A DNA stretch of 64,000 nt from Bacteroidota bacterium (GCA_020161535.1 JAIUNW010000010.1:62001-126000), one strand, 5' to 3'. Positions 31,814 to 41,747 are shown, counted from the first letter of the stretch. Notes: generated from the sequence alone by a model not told the origin. Translations and numbers: made by a program.

Positions 31814-32887
31814 ATGGATACAACGCTGCAACAGAAAGGCAATAAGGCTGTGGCTACCTGGCTACTGATTGGTGTGGGCATGCTCATTATACAAGTGGCA
31901 TTGGGCGGAATTACCCGGCTCACGGGTTCGGGACTGTCCATCACCGAATGGGATGTGGTTACGGGGGCATTTCCACCATTAAACAAAGACAAGTGGTTGG
32001 AAGAGTTTCATAAATACCGGCAAACGCCGCAGTATCGCCTGCTCAATTCCGATTTCAGTTTGCAGGACTTTAAGAATATTTTTTTCTGGGAATGGTTTCA
32101 TCGTTTGTGGGCGCGACTGATCGGTGTGGTCTTTTTGGTTGGTTTCGTTTTTCTGGTGCAGAAGAGATACCTGCGCAAAGACATGGTTAATTCTATGATC
32201 ATACTTTTTCTGATTGGTGCATTGCAGGGATTGGTGGGGTGGATCATGGTAGCCAGTGGCCTAACCGGAGATGCTGTGTATGTAAGACCCACCAGGCTTG
32301 CTATGCATTTTATATTGGCGCTGGGTTTATTGTGTTATACCTATTGGTTTGCCCTCGATCTGCTGATGGATAAAACGCAGCGGAGTGTTGCCGGCGGTGT
32401 AAAACGATTGCTAATCATTATTCTTTGTTTATTGGCTGTGCAACTGATCTATGGTGCATTGATGGCCGGTCACAAAGCGGCTACCATCGCGCCCACCTGG
32501 CCAACCATTAATGGTGCCTGGTATCCAATGGGGATTTGGGCGGATAGTCCGCTGTTGTTGAACCTGATCGACAACAAGATCACCATTCACTTTATTCACC
32601 GAAATCTCGCCTATCTTATTGTTATTTTAATCATTGTTTGGTATGTAAAAGCCAGCCGCCAAAACCTACCGGCAATGACGCGTAAGTGGCTTCGGCTGCC
32701 CTTGTTGCTGGTGGTGATGCAGGTGATGCTGGGTGTTTTTTCCCTGTTGTTCAGCGTAGAAATTATCCCCAACCATTGGGGGAATTTCGAATGGATGGCG
32801 CAGCTACATCAATTGGTTGCCATGTTTCTGCTTTTATCGCTGGTAACTATGTTGTATCTTTTCAACGGCCGACGGGCCGTTCTATGA
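31814..32887 (+). CDS. ctaA: Heme A synthase (COX15/CtaA family)
   Basis: The 357-residue inner-membrane enzyme has about eight helices and oxidises heme O to heme A for cytochrome c oxidase. Conserved histidines lie in EWFHRLWARLIG, TRLAMHFILALG, TIHFIHRNLAY and MAQLHQLVA, in line with the heme ligands of the family. The N-terminal GGITRLTGSGLSITEW signature is complete. A -7 box TAACTTTG (31798-31805) ends 8 nt before the ATG, giving a very short leader. Its stop overlaps the patatin start as ATGA. Confidence 0.95.
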   Translation: MDTTLQQKGNKAVATWLLIGVGMLIIQVALGGITRLTGSGLSITEWDVVTGAFPPLNKDKWLEEFHKYRQTPQYRLLNSDFSLQDFKNIFFWEWFHRLWARLIGVVFLVGFVFLVQKRYLRKDMVNSMIILFLIGALQGLVGWIMVASGLTGDAVYVRPTRLAMHFILALGLLCYTYWFALDLLMDKTQRSVAGGVKRLLIIILCLLAVQLIYGALMAGHKAATIAPTWPTINGAWYPMGIWADSPLLLNLIDNKITIHFIHRNLAYLIVILIIVWYVKASRQNLPAMTRKWLRLPLLLVVMQVMLGVFSLLFSVEIIPNHWGNFEWMAQLHQLVAMFLLLSLVTMLYLFNGRRAVL

Positions 32888-35115
32888 AGCAGACCTTAAA
32901 AGCCATATTTTATTCCTTTCCGGTTCAGTTGTTGCTGCTCCATTTTAAAAAGTTCCAGGTACTCCTGATCTTTTGGTTTATCCTGTTCGGCATCGTGAAT
33001 GGCAGCTTTATGGCCTCGTTCGGTGTAGATTCTTTGTTCCTGGCGCCTGAATACCTGGGTAGGGTCAATGCAACCAGTACGTTTATTGTGGGTATCAGCA
33101 TCGGGATCTTTATTATGGGCTGGAATATCACCACATTTATTTTGTTCAGCCGTCATTTTCGTTTTCTGGCAACCACCACCCGGCCTTTTTTAAAATATTG
33201 TATCAACAACGCCATCTTGCCCTTGATGTTCCTGCTGTTTTATTTTGGCAGAGCGGTTTGGTTTAATACGTATAAAGAGTTGATGCCTTTGCCATTGGTA
33301 TTGTTGTTGTCGCTCGGGTTTTTATGTGGACTCGTTTTCATTGTATTGATATCGTTCGGTTATTTTTTTGGCGCCGATGTGCGGATTGCGCGAAACATGA
33401 TCAACCTTGATCCTGCAACGCCTTCGGTGTATAAAGGCTTACGGCCGCATATTGCATTGACCAGTGGCGGTAGCCGGTTGATCAAAGTGCAGAGTTACCT
33501 GAGTGGCCGGTTAGAAGTGAAGGCCGTGCGGGATGTGCGGCACTATAGTGCTGAATTTCTCGAAAACATTTTCAACCGGCATCACTTTGCAGCAGTGTTG
33601 TCGATGTTTATTGCCTTTGTGTTCCTGATGGTGGTGGGCTTTCTGCTCGACTATGAAGTGTTTAAGTTGCCTGCCGCGGCGAGCATTACCATATTTTTTG
33701 CCATCCTCGTATCGGTATTGGGCGCCGTTTCTTATTTTCTGCAAAGTTGGAGTGTGCCATTTGCAGTATTGTTTCTATTGTTATTAAACCTGCTGTATCG
33801 GTCGGGGATCATTGATCCAAGCAATAAAGCCTATGGCCTGAATTATTCAAAGTCTATTCCGCGGGCGGTGTATAGTCCGGCGAATTTGAAACAATTGACA
33901 GCGCCCGCGCAAGTGGCGCAAGACAAAGCCGCGATGATTCAGGTGCTGGAAAACTGGAAGCAGCGGCAGGGAATGGAAAAACCGCCCTTGTATATTATTT
34001 CTGTCAGTGGTGGTGGTACGCGCAGTGCCACATTTACCATGGGTGTACTGCAGAAGCTGGATAGTTTGTCGAACAAACGGTTGATGCGGCAATGTTTTTT
34101 GATCACCGGCGCTTCGGGCGGCATGTTGGGCGCTGCTTATTTCAGGGCGCTTTCTGCGCAGCGCGATGCGGGCAAGCCGGTGAACCTGCAAGATTCTGTG
34201 TACATCGATGATATATCAAAGGATTTGTTGAACCCTACTTTTTCGTCGTTTGTTGCGCGCGACCTGGCGGCACCGGCGCAGAAATTTAAAGTGGGAAACT
34301 ATACCTATGTAAAAGACCGCGCTTATTCATTCGAACAACAGTTCAACAAGAATACGCACTATCTGCTGGACCGGGAGATGGGCCAATTTGCAGCGGCAGA
34401 AAAAGCGGCTACCATCCCCACGATGATTTTCAATGCAGTGATTACGCGCGATGGCCGGAAGATGTTAATCAGCACCCAGCCGGTCAGTTTCCTGATGCGG
34501 CCGCCGGGCGATAGCAGCTTACAGGATGGATCTGATCCCGATGCGGTAGATTTTGCTGCCTTATTCGCACAACAAGACCCGATGAATCTTCGGTTACTCA
34601 CGGCCCTGCGGATGAATGCCACATTTCCGTATGTGCTGCCAAATGTATGGCTGCCATCTACGCCTACCATCGACGTAATGGACGCGGGTCTGCGCGACAA
34701 CTATGGCATGGAAACCGCCATTCGTTTTATTCATGTATTTGAAGACTGGATCAAGGCCAATACATCGGAGGTGGTATTGATCCAGATCCGCGACCGCAAA
34801 GGTGGTGGCTGGGAAGCGCCGTTTGAATCAACGGCGATTTCTGAAATTGTAACCAAACCCATGTTATTGTTGCAATACAATTGGTATAAGATGCAGCAGT
34901 ATAACCAGATGGATCAATTGGCATCCACCGCCCGACTGCTGGGCAATCAGTTTCATAAACTAACCTTCCAGTATATTCCGGAAAAAGAAGATGCCAGGGC
35001 GGCGTTGAATTTTCACCTTACCCGCCGGGAGCGGCAGGATATTATTAATACCTTGAACAATCAAGTGAATAGCAAGGCATTTCAGGCCTTTGAGCAGCTC
35101 AGCCAGGTGCGTTAG
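32884..35115 (+). CDS. Patatin-like phospholipase with N-terminal membrane domain
   Basis: The 743-residue protein has an N-terminal part (about 1-330) with about six to eight hydrophobic helices. A patatin domain follows, with SGGGTRSATFTMGVL (oxyanion loop, about 380), ITGASGGMLGAAYF (GxSGG nucleophile serine) and VMDAGLRDNYGM (dyad Asp). It should hydrolyse acyl esters of lipids at the membrane. The frame is open further upstream inside ctaA, but the ATG at 32884 overlaps the ctaA stop by 4 nt and begins the first helix. The stop overlaps the convergent lipid kinase stop. Confidence 0.9.
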   Translation: MKQTLKAIFYSFPVQLLLLHFKKFQVLLIFWFILFGIVNGSFMASFGVDSLFLAPEYLGRVNATSTFIVGISIGIFIMGWNITTFILFSRHFRFLATTTRPFLKYCINNAILPLMFLLFYFGRAVWFNTYKELMPLPLVLLLSLGFLCGLVFIVLISFGYFFGADVRIARNMINLDPATPSVYKGLRPHIALTSGGSRLIKVQSYLSGRLEVKAVRDVRHYSAEFLENIFNRHHFAAVLSMFIAFVFLMVVGFLLDYEVFKLPAAASITIFFAILVSVLGAVSYFLQSWSVPFAVLFLLLLNLLYRSGIIDPSNKAYGLNYSKSIPRAVYSPANLKQLTAPAQVAQDKAAMIQVLENWKQRQGMEKPPLYIISVSGGGTRSATFTMGVLQKLDSLSNKRLMRQCFLITGASGGMLGAAYFRALSAQRDAGKPVNLQDSVYIDDISKDLLNPTFSSFVARDLAAPAQKFKVGNYTYVKDRAYSFEQQFNKNTHYLLDREMGQFAAAEKAATIPTMIFNAVITRDGRKMLISTQPVSFLMRPPGDSSLQDGSDPDAVDFAALFAQQDPMNLRLLTALRMNATFPYVLPNVWLPSTPTIDVMDAGLRDNYGMETAIRFIHVFEDWIKANTSEVVLIQIRDRKGGGWEAPFESTAISEIVTKPMLLLQYNWYKMQQYNQMDQLASTARLLGNQFHKLTFQYIPEKEDARAALNFHLTRRERQDIINTLNNQVNSKAFQAFEQLSQVR

Positions 35116-36023
35116 TCTTCGGGCTGAATCAATTTAAACGCACGTGGTATAATCGTTATTTGTAAATGCGAATCTGATTCTACCGGTTCTCCGTCAATAT
35201 GCAGTGGGGCATTGCCCCGGTTTCTAATTTGCAGTTTGGGTGTTTGGAAATATTGGATGGTATTGGGTGTTTCGTCGGGCTGCGATTTTATTTTTCCACT
35301 GTTCACTTGTTGGATCAAGGCGAAGGGAAGAATGGCTTTGTTCATTTTGGGCACCAACACAATGTCTAGCAGTCCGTCGTTGAGGCTTGCCTGTGGTGCA
35401 ATGGTGAACTGGTTGCCAAACTGGTTGCTGTTGGCAATGCTGATGAAAAAGGCATCAGTCTGAATCACCTGGTCGTGTACCAAAATGTCAAACGGATAGG
35501 TAGTAGCGGTAAAATAGTTCTTGAGTGTTTGCTGGGTATAGGTGAGTAAACCGCGACCGGGTTGCCTGGCAAAATCATGTGCCACTTTTGCATCAAAACC
35601 AAGCCCAACCAGCATACAGGCAAAACGATCATTCACCAGGTAACCATCTACAAAACGTGCTTTGCCTTTTAGCGCGAGATCAATGGCCTTGGTGGTGGCT
35701 TTGGGAATATTGGCAGACAAGGCCAGGCCATTTCCTGAACCCAGGGGAATGATACCAAAATTAACGGACAAGTGACGCAAGGCTGCGATGACCTGGTTTA
35801 CAGATCCGTCGCCGCCACAAATAATAATATCGGTATAGTCTTCTTCGTTGATCCGTTCTTCCACAAAAGAATAATCACCCGACGCAACGGTGGGTAGTAC
35901 AATGGCGGCTAGCTTTTGTTTGGCGGCGGCATCGAGTACCAGTTTTCGAAGATTGGTCTTTGTTTTATTGCCGCTGATAGGATTGATCAGGAAAATAAAT
36001 TTCCGCTCCGGTCTGGCTGTCAT
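35112..36023 (-). CDS. Diacylglycerol/lipid kinase family protein
   Basis: The 303-residue protein is of the YegS/DgkB type, with NPISGNKTK at the start, the nucleotide loop GGDGSVNQVIAAL (about 75-87), GSGNGLALSANIP and IDGEPVE near the C terminus. It phosphorylates a lipid such as diacylglycerol or a sphingoid base; Bacteroidota do make sphingolipids, but the substrate is not shown. The ATG at 36023 is preferred to 36050, as TATCTTTG (36028-36035), a -7 box, ends 4 nt before it. A palindromic repeat abuts that box. Confidence 0.9.
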   Translation of the reverse strand: MTARPERKFIFLINPISGNKTKTNLRKLVLDAAAKQKLAAIVLPTVASGDYSFVEERINEEDYTDIIICGGDGSVNQVIAALRHLSVNFGIIPLGSGNGLALSANIPKATTKAIDLALKGKARFVDGYLVNDRFACMLVGLGFDAKVAHDFARQPGRGLLTYTQQTLKNYFTATTYPFDILVHDQVIQTDAFFISIANSNQFGNQFTIAPQASLNDGLLDIVLVPKMNKAILPFALIQQVNSGKIKSQPDETPNTIQYFQTPKLQIRNRGNAPLHIDGEPVESDSHLQITIIPRAFKLIQPED

Positions 36024-36034
36024 ACTGCAAAGAT

Positions 36035-36059
36035 ACCCGACGGGTGCCACCCGACGGGT
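36035..36059. repeat. Palindromic 14-bp-period repeat, two units
   Basis: Units of ACCCGACGGGT lie at 36035-36045 and 36049-36059, separated by GCC. It is the third member of the family at 17520 and 19785. It fills the short gap between the epimerase stop (36066) and the lipid kinase promoter, whose -7 box shares its first bases. Confidence 0.9.
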
Positions 36060-36065
36060 AAAAAT

Positions 36066-37067
36066 TTAGATCACCTGGAAGCCGTAAGCATAAGGATCAT
36101 CTTCGGGATCGATGCTGATGGTATTGTAGCCGTAGATGCGTGCCCAGCCTTCAATGCCGGGGCGAATGGCAGGTTTGCCCGCAACCGTTGTTTCTTCTTC
36201 GATGGTGCCAACAAAAGTGGAGCCGATAATACTTTCATGCACGAAGCGCTCGCCTTTTTTCAGCTTGCCTTTGCTGTACCACTGTGCCATGCGTGCAGAC
36301 GTGCCGGTACCACAGGGACTGCGATCGATGGCTTTGTCGCCATAGAAAACAGCGTTCCTCGCGGTAGATGATGGGTTTATGACGGCACCCGTCCACAATA
36401 TATGCGAACAACCGTGGATGGTTTCATTCTCGGGGTGAATAAAAGTATATTTTTCGTTGATCCGTTTTCTCAGTTCACGCGCCCAGGCAATGAGTTTATC
36501 GGCAGAAAAATGTTCGAGTCCCGGGAAGTTTTTTTGCACATCAACAATGGCATAGAAATTCCCACCATACGATACATCGATAACAAGTTCGCCGAGTTCG
36601 GGACAATCAACCGTTAGTTCAGTGGCGGCGAGGTAGGCGGGTACATTCACCAGCTTCACCGATTTTACTTTTTTGCCATCGGTTGTATAAGAAATATCGA
36701 CCAGGCCCGCGGGTGCTTCCATGCGAATTTTTCCCGGTTGCTTGGGGGTAATCAGTCCTTCTTCCAGGGCGATGGTAATGGTGCCGATGGTTCCATGTCC
36801 ACACATCGGCAAACAACCACTTGTTTCAATAAACAGTACAGCCACATCATTGGCGGGATCATGCGGTGGATATAAAATGGAACCACTCATCATGTCGTGT
36901 CCGCGCGGTTCAAACATCAGCCCTTTTCTGATCCAGTCGTAGTGTTTGAGAAAATCCTGTCTTTTTTCACTCATGTTATTGCCCACGAGTATCGGTCCGC
37001 CGCCGGCAACAAGCCGTACCGGGTTACCGCAGGTGTGTGCGTCGATGCAAAAGAAACGTTTGTTCAT
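36066..37067 (-). CDS. 4-hydroxyproline 2-epimerase / proline racemase family
   Basis: The 333-residue enzyme carries both catalytic cysteines of the 4-hydroxyproline epimerase group: SGCLPMCGHGTIG (about 85-98) and DRSPCGTGTSAR (about 252-263). The N-terminal FFCIDAHTCGNPVRLV is also typical. It interconverts trans-4-hydroxy-L-proline and cis-4-hydroxy-D-proline, the first step of the pathway completed by the genes at 43586-47348. It is divergent from the susC operon; a TAACTTCG -7-like box precedes it. Proline racemase proper is less likely given the neighbours. Confidence 0.9.
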   Translation of the reverse strand: MNKRFFCIDAHTCGNPVRLVAGGGPILVGNNMSEKRQDFLKHYDWIRKGLMFEPRGHDMMSGSILYPPHDPANDVAVLFIETSGCLPMCGHGTIGTITIALEEGLITPKQPGKIRMEAPAGLVDISYTTDGKKVKSVKLVNVPAYLAATELTVDCPELGELVIDVSYGGNFYAIVDVQKNFPGLEHFSADKLIAWARELRKRINEKYTFIHPENETIHGCSHILWTGAVINPSSTARNAVFYGDKAIDRSPCGTGTSARMAQWYSKGKLKKGERFVHESIIGSTFVGTIEEETTVAGKPAIRPGIEGWARIYGYNTISIDPEDDPYAYGFQVI

Positions 37068-37171
37068 GTGGTTCGAAGTTATAAGCCGGTAAAATTAGGT
37101 GCTACTGGTTTATTGCTGCAGACTTTACAAATTTTAGCCCTTATCCTGTGTTTAACAAATTCCTTTTCGAA

Positions 37172-37191
37172 CAGAGGTTAAAATCCGGCAA
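37172..37191. promoter_or_regulatory. Candidate operator upstream of susC (shared with 43499-43517)
   Basis: The sequence CAGAGGTTAAAATCCGGCAA starts 61 bp before the -7 box TAAATTTG (37233-37240) of susC. A near copy lies at almost the same distance before the deaminase promoter. No good -33 TTG is present at either promoter, which fits activator-dependent transcription. Confidence 0.5.
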
Positions 37192-37232
37192 CAGTCGGAT
37201 AAACGCGGTGACAGCGCCCAGCTTAATAAATG

Positions 37233-37240
37233 TAAATTTG
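37233..37240 (+). promoter_or_regulatory. -7 box of the susC promoter
   Basis: TAAATTTG matches TAnnTTTG exactly and lies 19 nt before the susC start codon. The expected TTG about 20 nt upstream is missing. Confidence 0.55.
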
Positions 37241-37259
37241 ACACTACCAAAAACTGCAT

Positions 37260-40200
37260 ATGACAAAACTGCTTAAATGTATGCTACTGGTTATAGCTGC
37301 CATAACCTGGAATAGCATCGCGCACGCGCAAACTATTTTGCACGGAAAGATTATTGATGCCAAGGGCAGCCCGGTGCCGGGCATCAGTGTAAAAGTAAAA
37401 GGCATTACTGCTGGCACAGCCACGGCGAATGATGGCAGCTTCACCTTGCCTGTTTCGTCCAATAGTGTATTGGAGATTTCAGGTGTGGGTTTTCGGCCGC
37501 AGGATTTTTCTTTAAACGGACAAACCGAAGTGATTATCACCCTGACTGGTGCCAATGCACAGTTGGATGAAGTAGTGGTAACAGCCTTGGGTGTGCGGCG
37601 TGAAAAACGAAACCTGACTTATAGTACACAGGAGGTAAAGGGCGATGAATTGTTGAAAAGCAAGGAACCGAATGTGGTGAATGCGTTGGCTGGTAAGGTT
37701 GCTGGCATGCAGATCACCAGTTCATCGGGAACGCCGGGTGCATCGTCGAGAATCGTTATTCGCGGTAATACCTCTATTTACGGCGAGAACCAGGCATTGA
37801 TTGTGGTAGATGGAGTGCCCATTAACAACGATGAAACGGGGAATCTGTATTCTGGTCCCGGTACCAATCGTTTGTCTGATATCGATCCATCCACCATTGA
37901 AAGTGTGAACGTACTGAAAGGTGCTGCTGCTACTGCCTTGTATGGTTCATCAGGTGCCCGGGGAGTGGTGATGATCACCACCAAGAACGGCGCCGCCAAT
38001 CGCAAACCCACCCTGAGTTTTTCGCAGGATCTGTCGTTTGAAAAACCGTTGGTTCCTGAAGTGCAAACCACTTACGGGCAAGGGGACCGCGGCAATTTTT
38101 ACAATGGGGAAGACAGAAAAACTAGTGCAGTATGGGGTCCTCGCATGGATACTTTAAAAATTGATGGAAAACCAGCGCCTGTTTATAACCAAATGGATTT
38201 GTTTTTTCGCACGGGTGTGAGTTCCAATAGCACTGCCAGTGTGAGTGGTGGTGGCGCCAACTCCGGTTATTTTGCATCGTATTCCTATTTCGACCAGAAG
38301 GGCACCGTTCCGCAAACAGACTATAAGCGGCACAGTGTTTTTGCAAAGTTTACCAATAGAATAACCGATAAGTTTACCAGTACCGTTGCCATTACTTATT
38401 CCAATTCAACCAGCAATCGCAAACCGGAAGGATATGTACTGGAAAGCCCGGTGTGGACCATTTATACAGCACCTGTATCGTGGAACCCGCTGCCTTATTA
38501 CAACGCCGATGGTACACAACGGGTATATCGCTTCAGCCGCAACAACCCGTACTGGGTGCTTGATCATATCAATAACAAAGCAACGCTGAACCGGTTTATA
38601 CCAGTGGTTACACTGAACTACACGCCTACTAACTGGCTTACTGTTACGGAAAGATTGGGCGCGGATATTTACACCGAGCAGTCTAAGTATGTGGAAGCAC
38701 CGAGTGATGTATTGGCCAGCCGGGGACAAATCATCGACCGCGATTATAATTTCCGTCAGTTCAACAACGATTTGATGGTGAATGCGCACAAAGAGTTTGG
38801 AAAATTCAATACCAATTTGTTGCTGGGTAGTAATATCTATTCCAATTATAACCAAACCTACCAGGCAACCGGTAAGGGAACTTCTATTGAAGGATTTGAA
38901 AACATAAGTAATGCGTCGACTATTACTTATTATGAGAACAATTACCTGACCCGTAAAGTGGGGTTCTATGCACAGGCAAATATTGAGTACAATCGTTTTC
39001 TGAACCTATCGCTTACGGGTCGGTACGATGGCAGTTCGGTATTGGCGAAGAACAATTCTTTTTACCCCTACGGATCAGCGGCCATGGCTTTCGTGTTTTC
39101 AGAATTTCTGGGTACGAATGCGCGCAATTGGGTTGATATGGCCAAAGTACGTGCGTCTGTCGCTACCGTGGGTAACGATGGTGTAGGTGCGTATTCCTTA
39201 CTAACGCCCTATTCATCGGCTTCTATTGGCAGTATTGTATTTCCTTACAATGGCCAATCGGGCTTTTTACTCAGTTCCAACCTGGGCAATCCTAACCTGC
39301 GAAACGAGCGCATCAATGAAATTGAATTGGGATTTGAAGGCCGGTTTTTCAAAAACAGGTTGGGCCTGGAGCTTTCTTATTTTAGTAAAAAGACGGTTGA
39401 TGGCATCATTCCCGGTGTTACTACCAGCGCGGCTTCGGGTTATACCAGCACCACCCTCAATTCAGCGAAGCTGCAGAACAAAGGCCTGGAAGTTTTATTG
39501 AATGCAACACCCATTCGCACTGGGAAATTTAGCTGGGACCTTGCCATCAATTACAGCCGTATCAGGAATAAGGTACTTGCCATCAATGACAACGCAACAG
39601 AACCCATTCTACAATTGGGTAATGGATTTACACAAGTGATCAAGGGCCAGCCTTATGGCGTGATTTATGGTGGTCGCTATGCAAGAACCGGTGATGGCAA
39701 GTTGTTGATAGGCGCTGATGGATTGCCTTATCGTGCCGAAACCGATAGTATTGTAGGTAATATCACACCCGATTGGATGGGTGGCATCAACAATACGTTT
39801 CGTTATGGTGCTTTCTCTTTCAGCTTTTTCTTCGATGTGAAAATCGGTGGAGATATTCAAAACAATGTTGACGGCTATGGCTATTTTTATGGCACACCGA
39901 AAGTTACCGAAGACCGCGGCGACCGGGTTGTTCCTGGTATCAAAGAAGCCGATGGAAAAGTAAATGATATAACGGTGCAGGGCCAGGACTACTGGCGGCG
40001 GTTAAACAGCATTCTGGAAGCCGTTATTCAAGATGGCACCTATGTAAAGTTGAGGAATGTTAATTTGAGTTATGATGTCCCCAAAAAACTGGTAGAAAAA
40101 ACTTTTGTAAAGGGCGCTACATTTTCAGTAACCGGTCGAAACCTGTGGATCTATTCCCCCCATTTTACCGGCGCTGATCCGGAAGTAAGTTCTTTTGGCT

Positions 40201-40283
40201 CTTCCAACGGCTCACAGGGAATTTACTCTTTCTCTACGCCTACATCGCGGTCCATTAATTTCTCGCTGAAAGTTTCTTTCTAA
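37260..40283 (+). CDS. SusC/RagA family TonB-dependent outer-membrane transporter
   Basis: The 1007-residue protein has a signal peptide (about 1-23, IAHAQ), then a carboxypeptidase-regulatory-like beta domain (ILHGKIIDAKGSPVPGISVKV, about 25-100). The plug follows (LDEVVVTALGVRREKRNLTY, VAGMQITSSSGTPGASSRIVIRG, LYGSSGARGVVMITTKNG, about 105-240), then the 22-strand barrel to the C-terminal aromatic residue. With SusD it forms the lidded pair that takes up oligomers. The surrounding hydroxyproline genes suggest that the cargo is a Hyp-containing peptide rather than a glycan. Confidence 0.96.
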   Translation: MTKLLKCMLLVIAAITWNSIAHAQTILHGKIIDAKGSPVPGISVKVKGITAGTATANDGSFTLPVSSNSVLEISGVGFRPQDFSLNGQTEVIITLTGANAQLDEVVVTALGVRREKRNLTYSTQEVKGDELLKSKEPNVVNALAGKVAGMQITSSSGTPGASSRIVIRGNTSIYGENQALIVVDGVPINNDETGNLYSGPGTNRLSDIDPSTIESVNVLKGAAATALYGSSGARGVVMITTKNGAANRKPTLSFSQDLSFEKPLVPEVQTTYGQGDRGNFYNGEDRKTSAVWGPRMDTLKIDGKPAPVYNQMDLFFRTGVSSNSTASVSGGGANSGYFASYSYFDQKGTVPQTDYKRHSVFAKFTNRITDKFTSTVAITYSNSTSNRKPEGYVLESPVWTIYTAPVSWNPLPYYNADGTQRVYRFSRNNPYWVLDHINNKATLNRFIPVVTLNYTPTNWLTVTERLGADIYTEQSKYVEAPSDVLASRGQIIDRDYNFRQFNNDLMVNAHKEFGKFNTNLLLGSNIYSNYNQTYQATGKGTSIEGFENISNASTITYYENNYLTRKVGFYAQANIEYNRFLNLSLTGRYDGSSVLAKNNSFYPYGSAAMAFVFSEFLGTNARNWVDMAKVRASVATVGNDGVGAYSLLTPYSSASIGSIVFPYNGQSGFLLSSNLGNPNLRNERINEIELGFEGRFFKNRLGLELSYFSKKTVDGIIPGVTTSAASGYTSTTLNSAKLQNKGLEVLLNATPIRTGKFSWDLAINYSRIRNKVLAINDNATEPILQLGNGFTQVIKGQPYGVIYGGRYARTGDGKLLIGADGLPYRAETDSIVGNITPDWMGGINNTFRYGAFSFSFFFDVKIGGDIQNNVDGYGYFYGTPKVTEDRGDRVVPGIKEADGKVNDITVQGQDYWRRLNSILEAVIQDGTYVKLRNVNLSYDVPKKLVEKTFVKGATFSVTGRNLWIYSPHFTGADPEVSSFGSSNGSQGIYSFSTPTSRSINFSLKVSF

Positions 40284-40301
40284 CCAACAAACGAAAACGC
40301 A

Positions 40302-41693
40302 ATGAAAAAGTATTTTATCATAGGGTTCACGGCCCTGGTTGCTATGTCGGGTTGTAAGAAGTTCATTGATGTGAACAATGACCCCAACCGGCCCATCAAT
40401 GTACAGGAATCGCTTATTTTGCCCGCGGTTGAAACAGCCATTTCTCATTCTTTGTTTGCGGGCACCAATGCCATACAGGTGCAACATTTTGTGCAGGCAG
40501 TTGCACTGAACCAACCGGTGCCGAATACCGGCACCTACCAGGTAATCAATGCAGAGTCAGATGGCGACTGGGCAACGGTGTACTCCACCATTCTCAACAA
40601 CCTAAAATCAATGATTGATAAAGCAACCGCTGATGGCAGTTATGCGTATTCGGGCATTGGAAAAGTGTTGTTTGCCTATACGGCTGCAACCGCCACTGAT
40701 TTTTGGGGTGATATTCCAATGAGTGAATCATTGAAAGGTGCAGACAATTTTATACCCAGCTACGATTCGCAGGAGAGCGTGTACACATTTGTGCAACAGT
40801 ATCTCGATGAAGGCATCGCTGACCTGGCAAAGGAAAGCAAGAAGCAGCCGGGTTCAGATGATTTCTTCTACAGTGGAGACCTTGATAAGTGGAAGAAACT
40901 GGCTTACACCCTGAAGGCGCGTTATTATATGCACCTTACCAAGGCCCCCGGGCATACCGCTGCCGAGCAGGCTACCCTGGCATTGTCGGCCCTGGCCAAT
41001 GGAATGACATCCACCGACGATGCACTGGTATTTAGTTATCCGGGATCAGCTGGCAACGAGAACCCCTGGTACCTGACCTTCCTTCCCGGTTCTACTTTGG
41101 TGTTGTCCGAACACCTGGTTGAGACCCTGAAAGATCGCAGCGACCCGCGACTGCCCGTACTAGTTGCGCCGGCAGAAGCAACGGGTTTGTATACCGGTCG
41201 CCCGATCGGTCAAAATGACCTGGGCAGCCTGGAAGACTATTCCATTGTTGCACCGTTTTACGGAAGTGCCAATTCTTATAACTATATTGTCAATTACGAA
41301 GAAGCTTTGTTTTTACGTGCGGAAGCTACTTTCATTAAATCAGGATCAGTTGCCGCAATGCCTTTTTACCAGGAGGCAATTAAAACAAACCTGGAGAAGC
41401 TGGGCCTTTCGTTGACCAGTGCAAATGTGGTTGCCTTTTTAACGGCACGCGGCACGTTGTCAGATGCGAATGCCATGCAGTTGATCATGGAAGAGAAATC
41501 AACGGCCAATTTTTTGAACCTGGAGAACTGGACCGATTGGCGTAGAACCGGTTATCCGGCGGTCGTGAAAGTGCCGAATGCACTAACAGATATTCCACGT
41601 CGATTTCTGTACCCGCAATCAGAACTCATCTCTAACCCGCAGTCGGTTCAAACGGCCAAGATGACCGATCGACTTTGGTGGGATGGTCAATAA
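40302..41693 (+). CDS. SusD/RagB family outer-membrane lipoprotein
   Basis: The 463-residue lipoprotein has the signal MKKYFIIGFTALVAMSGCKK with the lipidated Cys at 18. The fold is the TPR-like SusD type (SusD/RagB, shorter SusD_2-like form), with the N-terminal FIDVNNDPNRP typical of the group. It lies 18 nt after susC and acts as the ligand-capturing lid. Peptide-specific SusCD pairs such as RagAB use this shape for oligopeptides. A terminator hairpin follows it. Confidence 0.94.
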   Translation: MKKYFIIGFTALVAMSGCKKFIDVNNDPNRPINVQESLILPAVETAISHSLFAGTNAIQVQHFVQAVALNQPVPNTGTYQVINAESDGDWATVYSTILNNLKSMIDKATADGSYAYSGIGKVLFAYTAATATDFWGDIPMSESLKGADNFIPSYDSQESVYTFVQQYLDEGIADLAKESKKQPGSDDFFYSGDLDKWKKLAYTLKARYYMHLTKAPGHTAAEQATLALSALANGMTSTDDALVFSYPGSAGNENPWYLTFLPGSTLVLSEHLVETLKDRSDPRLPVLVAPAEATGLYTGRPIGQNDLGSLEDYSIVAPFYGSANSYNYIVNYEEALFLRAEATFIKSGSVAAMPFYQEAIKTNLEKLGLSLTSANVVAFLTARGTLSDANAMQLIMEEKSTANFLNLENWTDWRRTGYPAVVKVPNALTDIPRRFLYPQSELISNPQSVQTAKMTDRLWWDGQ

Positions 41694-41716
41694 TATTCGC
41701 GCTAACATCCATGAAA

Positions 41717-41747
41717 ACGACTCATCGACCGATGGGTCGTTTATTTT
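41717..41747 (+). terminator. Terminator or attenuator after susD
   Basis: The 11-bp stem ACGACTCATCG/CGATGGGTCGT (41717-41727 with 41730-41740, one T-G pair) has a tight loop and is followed by TTATTTT. It lies between susD and the DUF885 gene, so it could end the susCD message or reduce expression of the downstream enzyme. Confidence 0.7.

Noticed and set aside
32686..32883. N-terminal extension of the patatin gene
   Set aside because: It lies in another frame inside ctaA. The ATGA overlap at 32884 gives the natural start.
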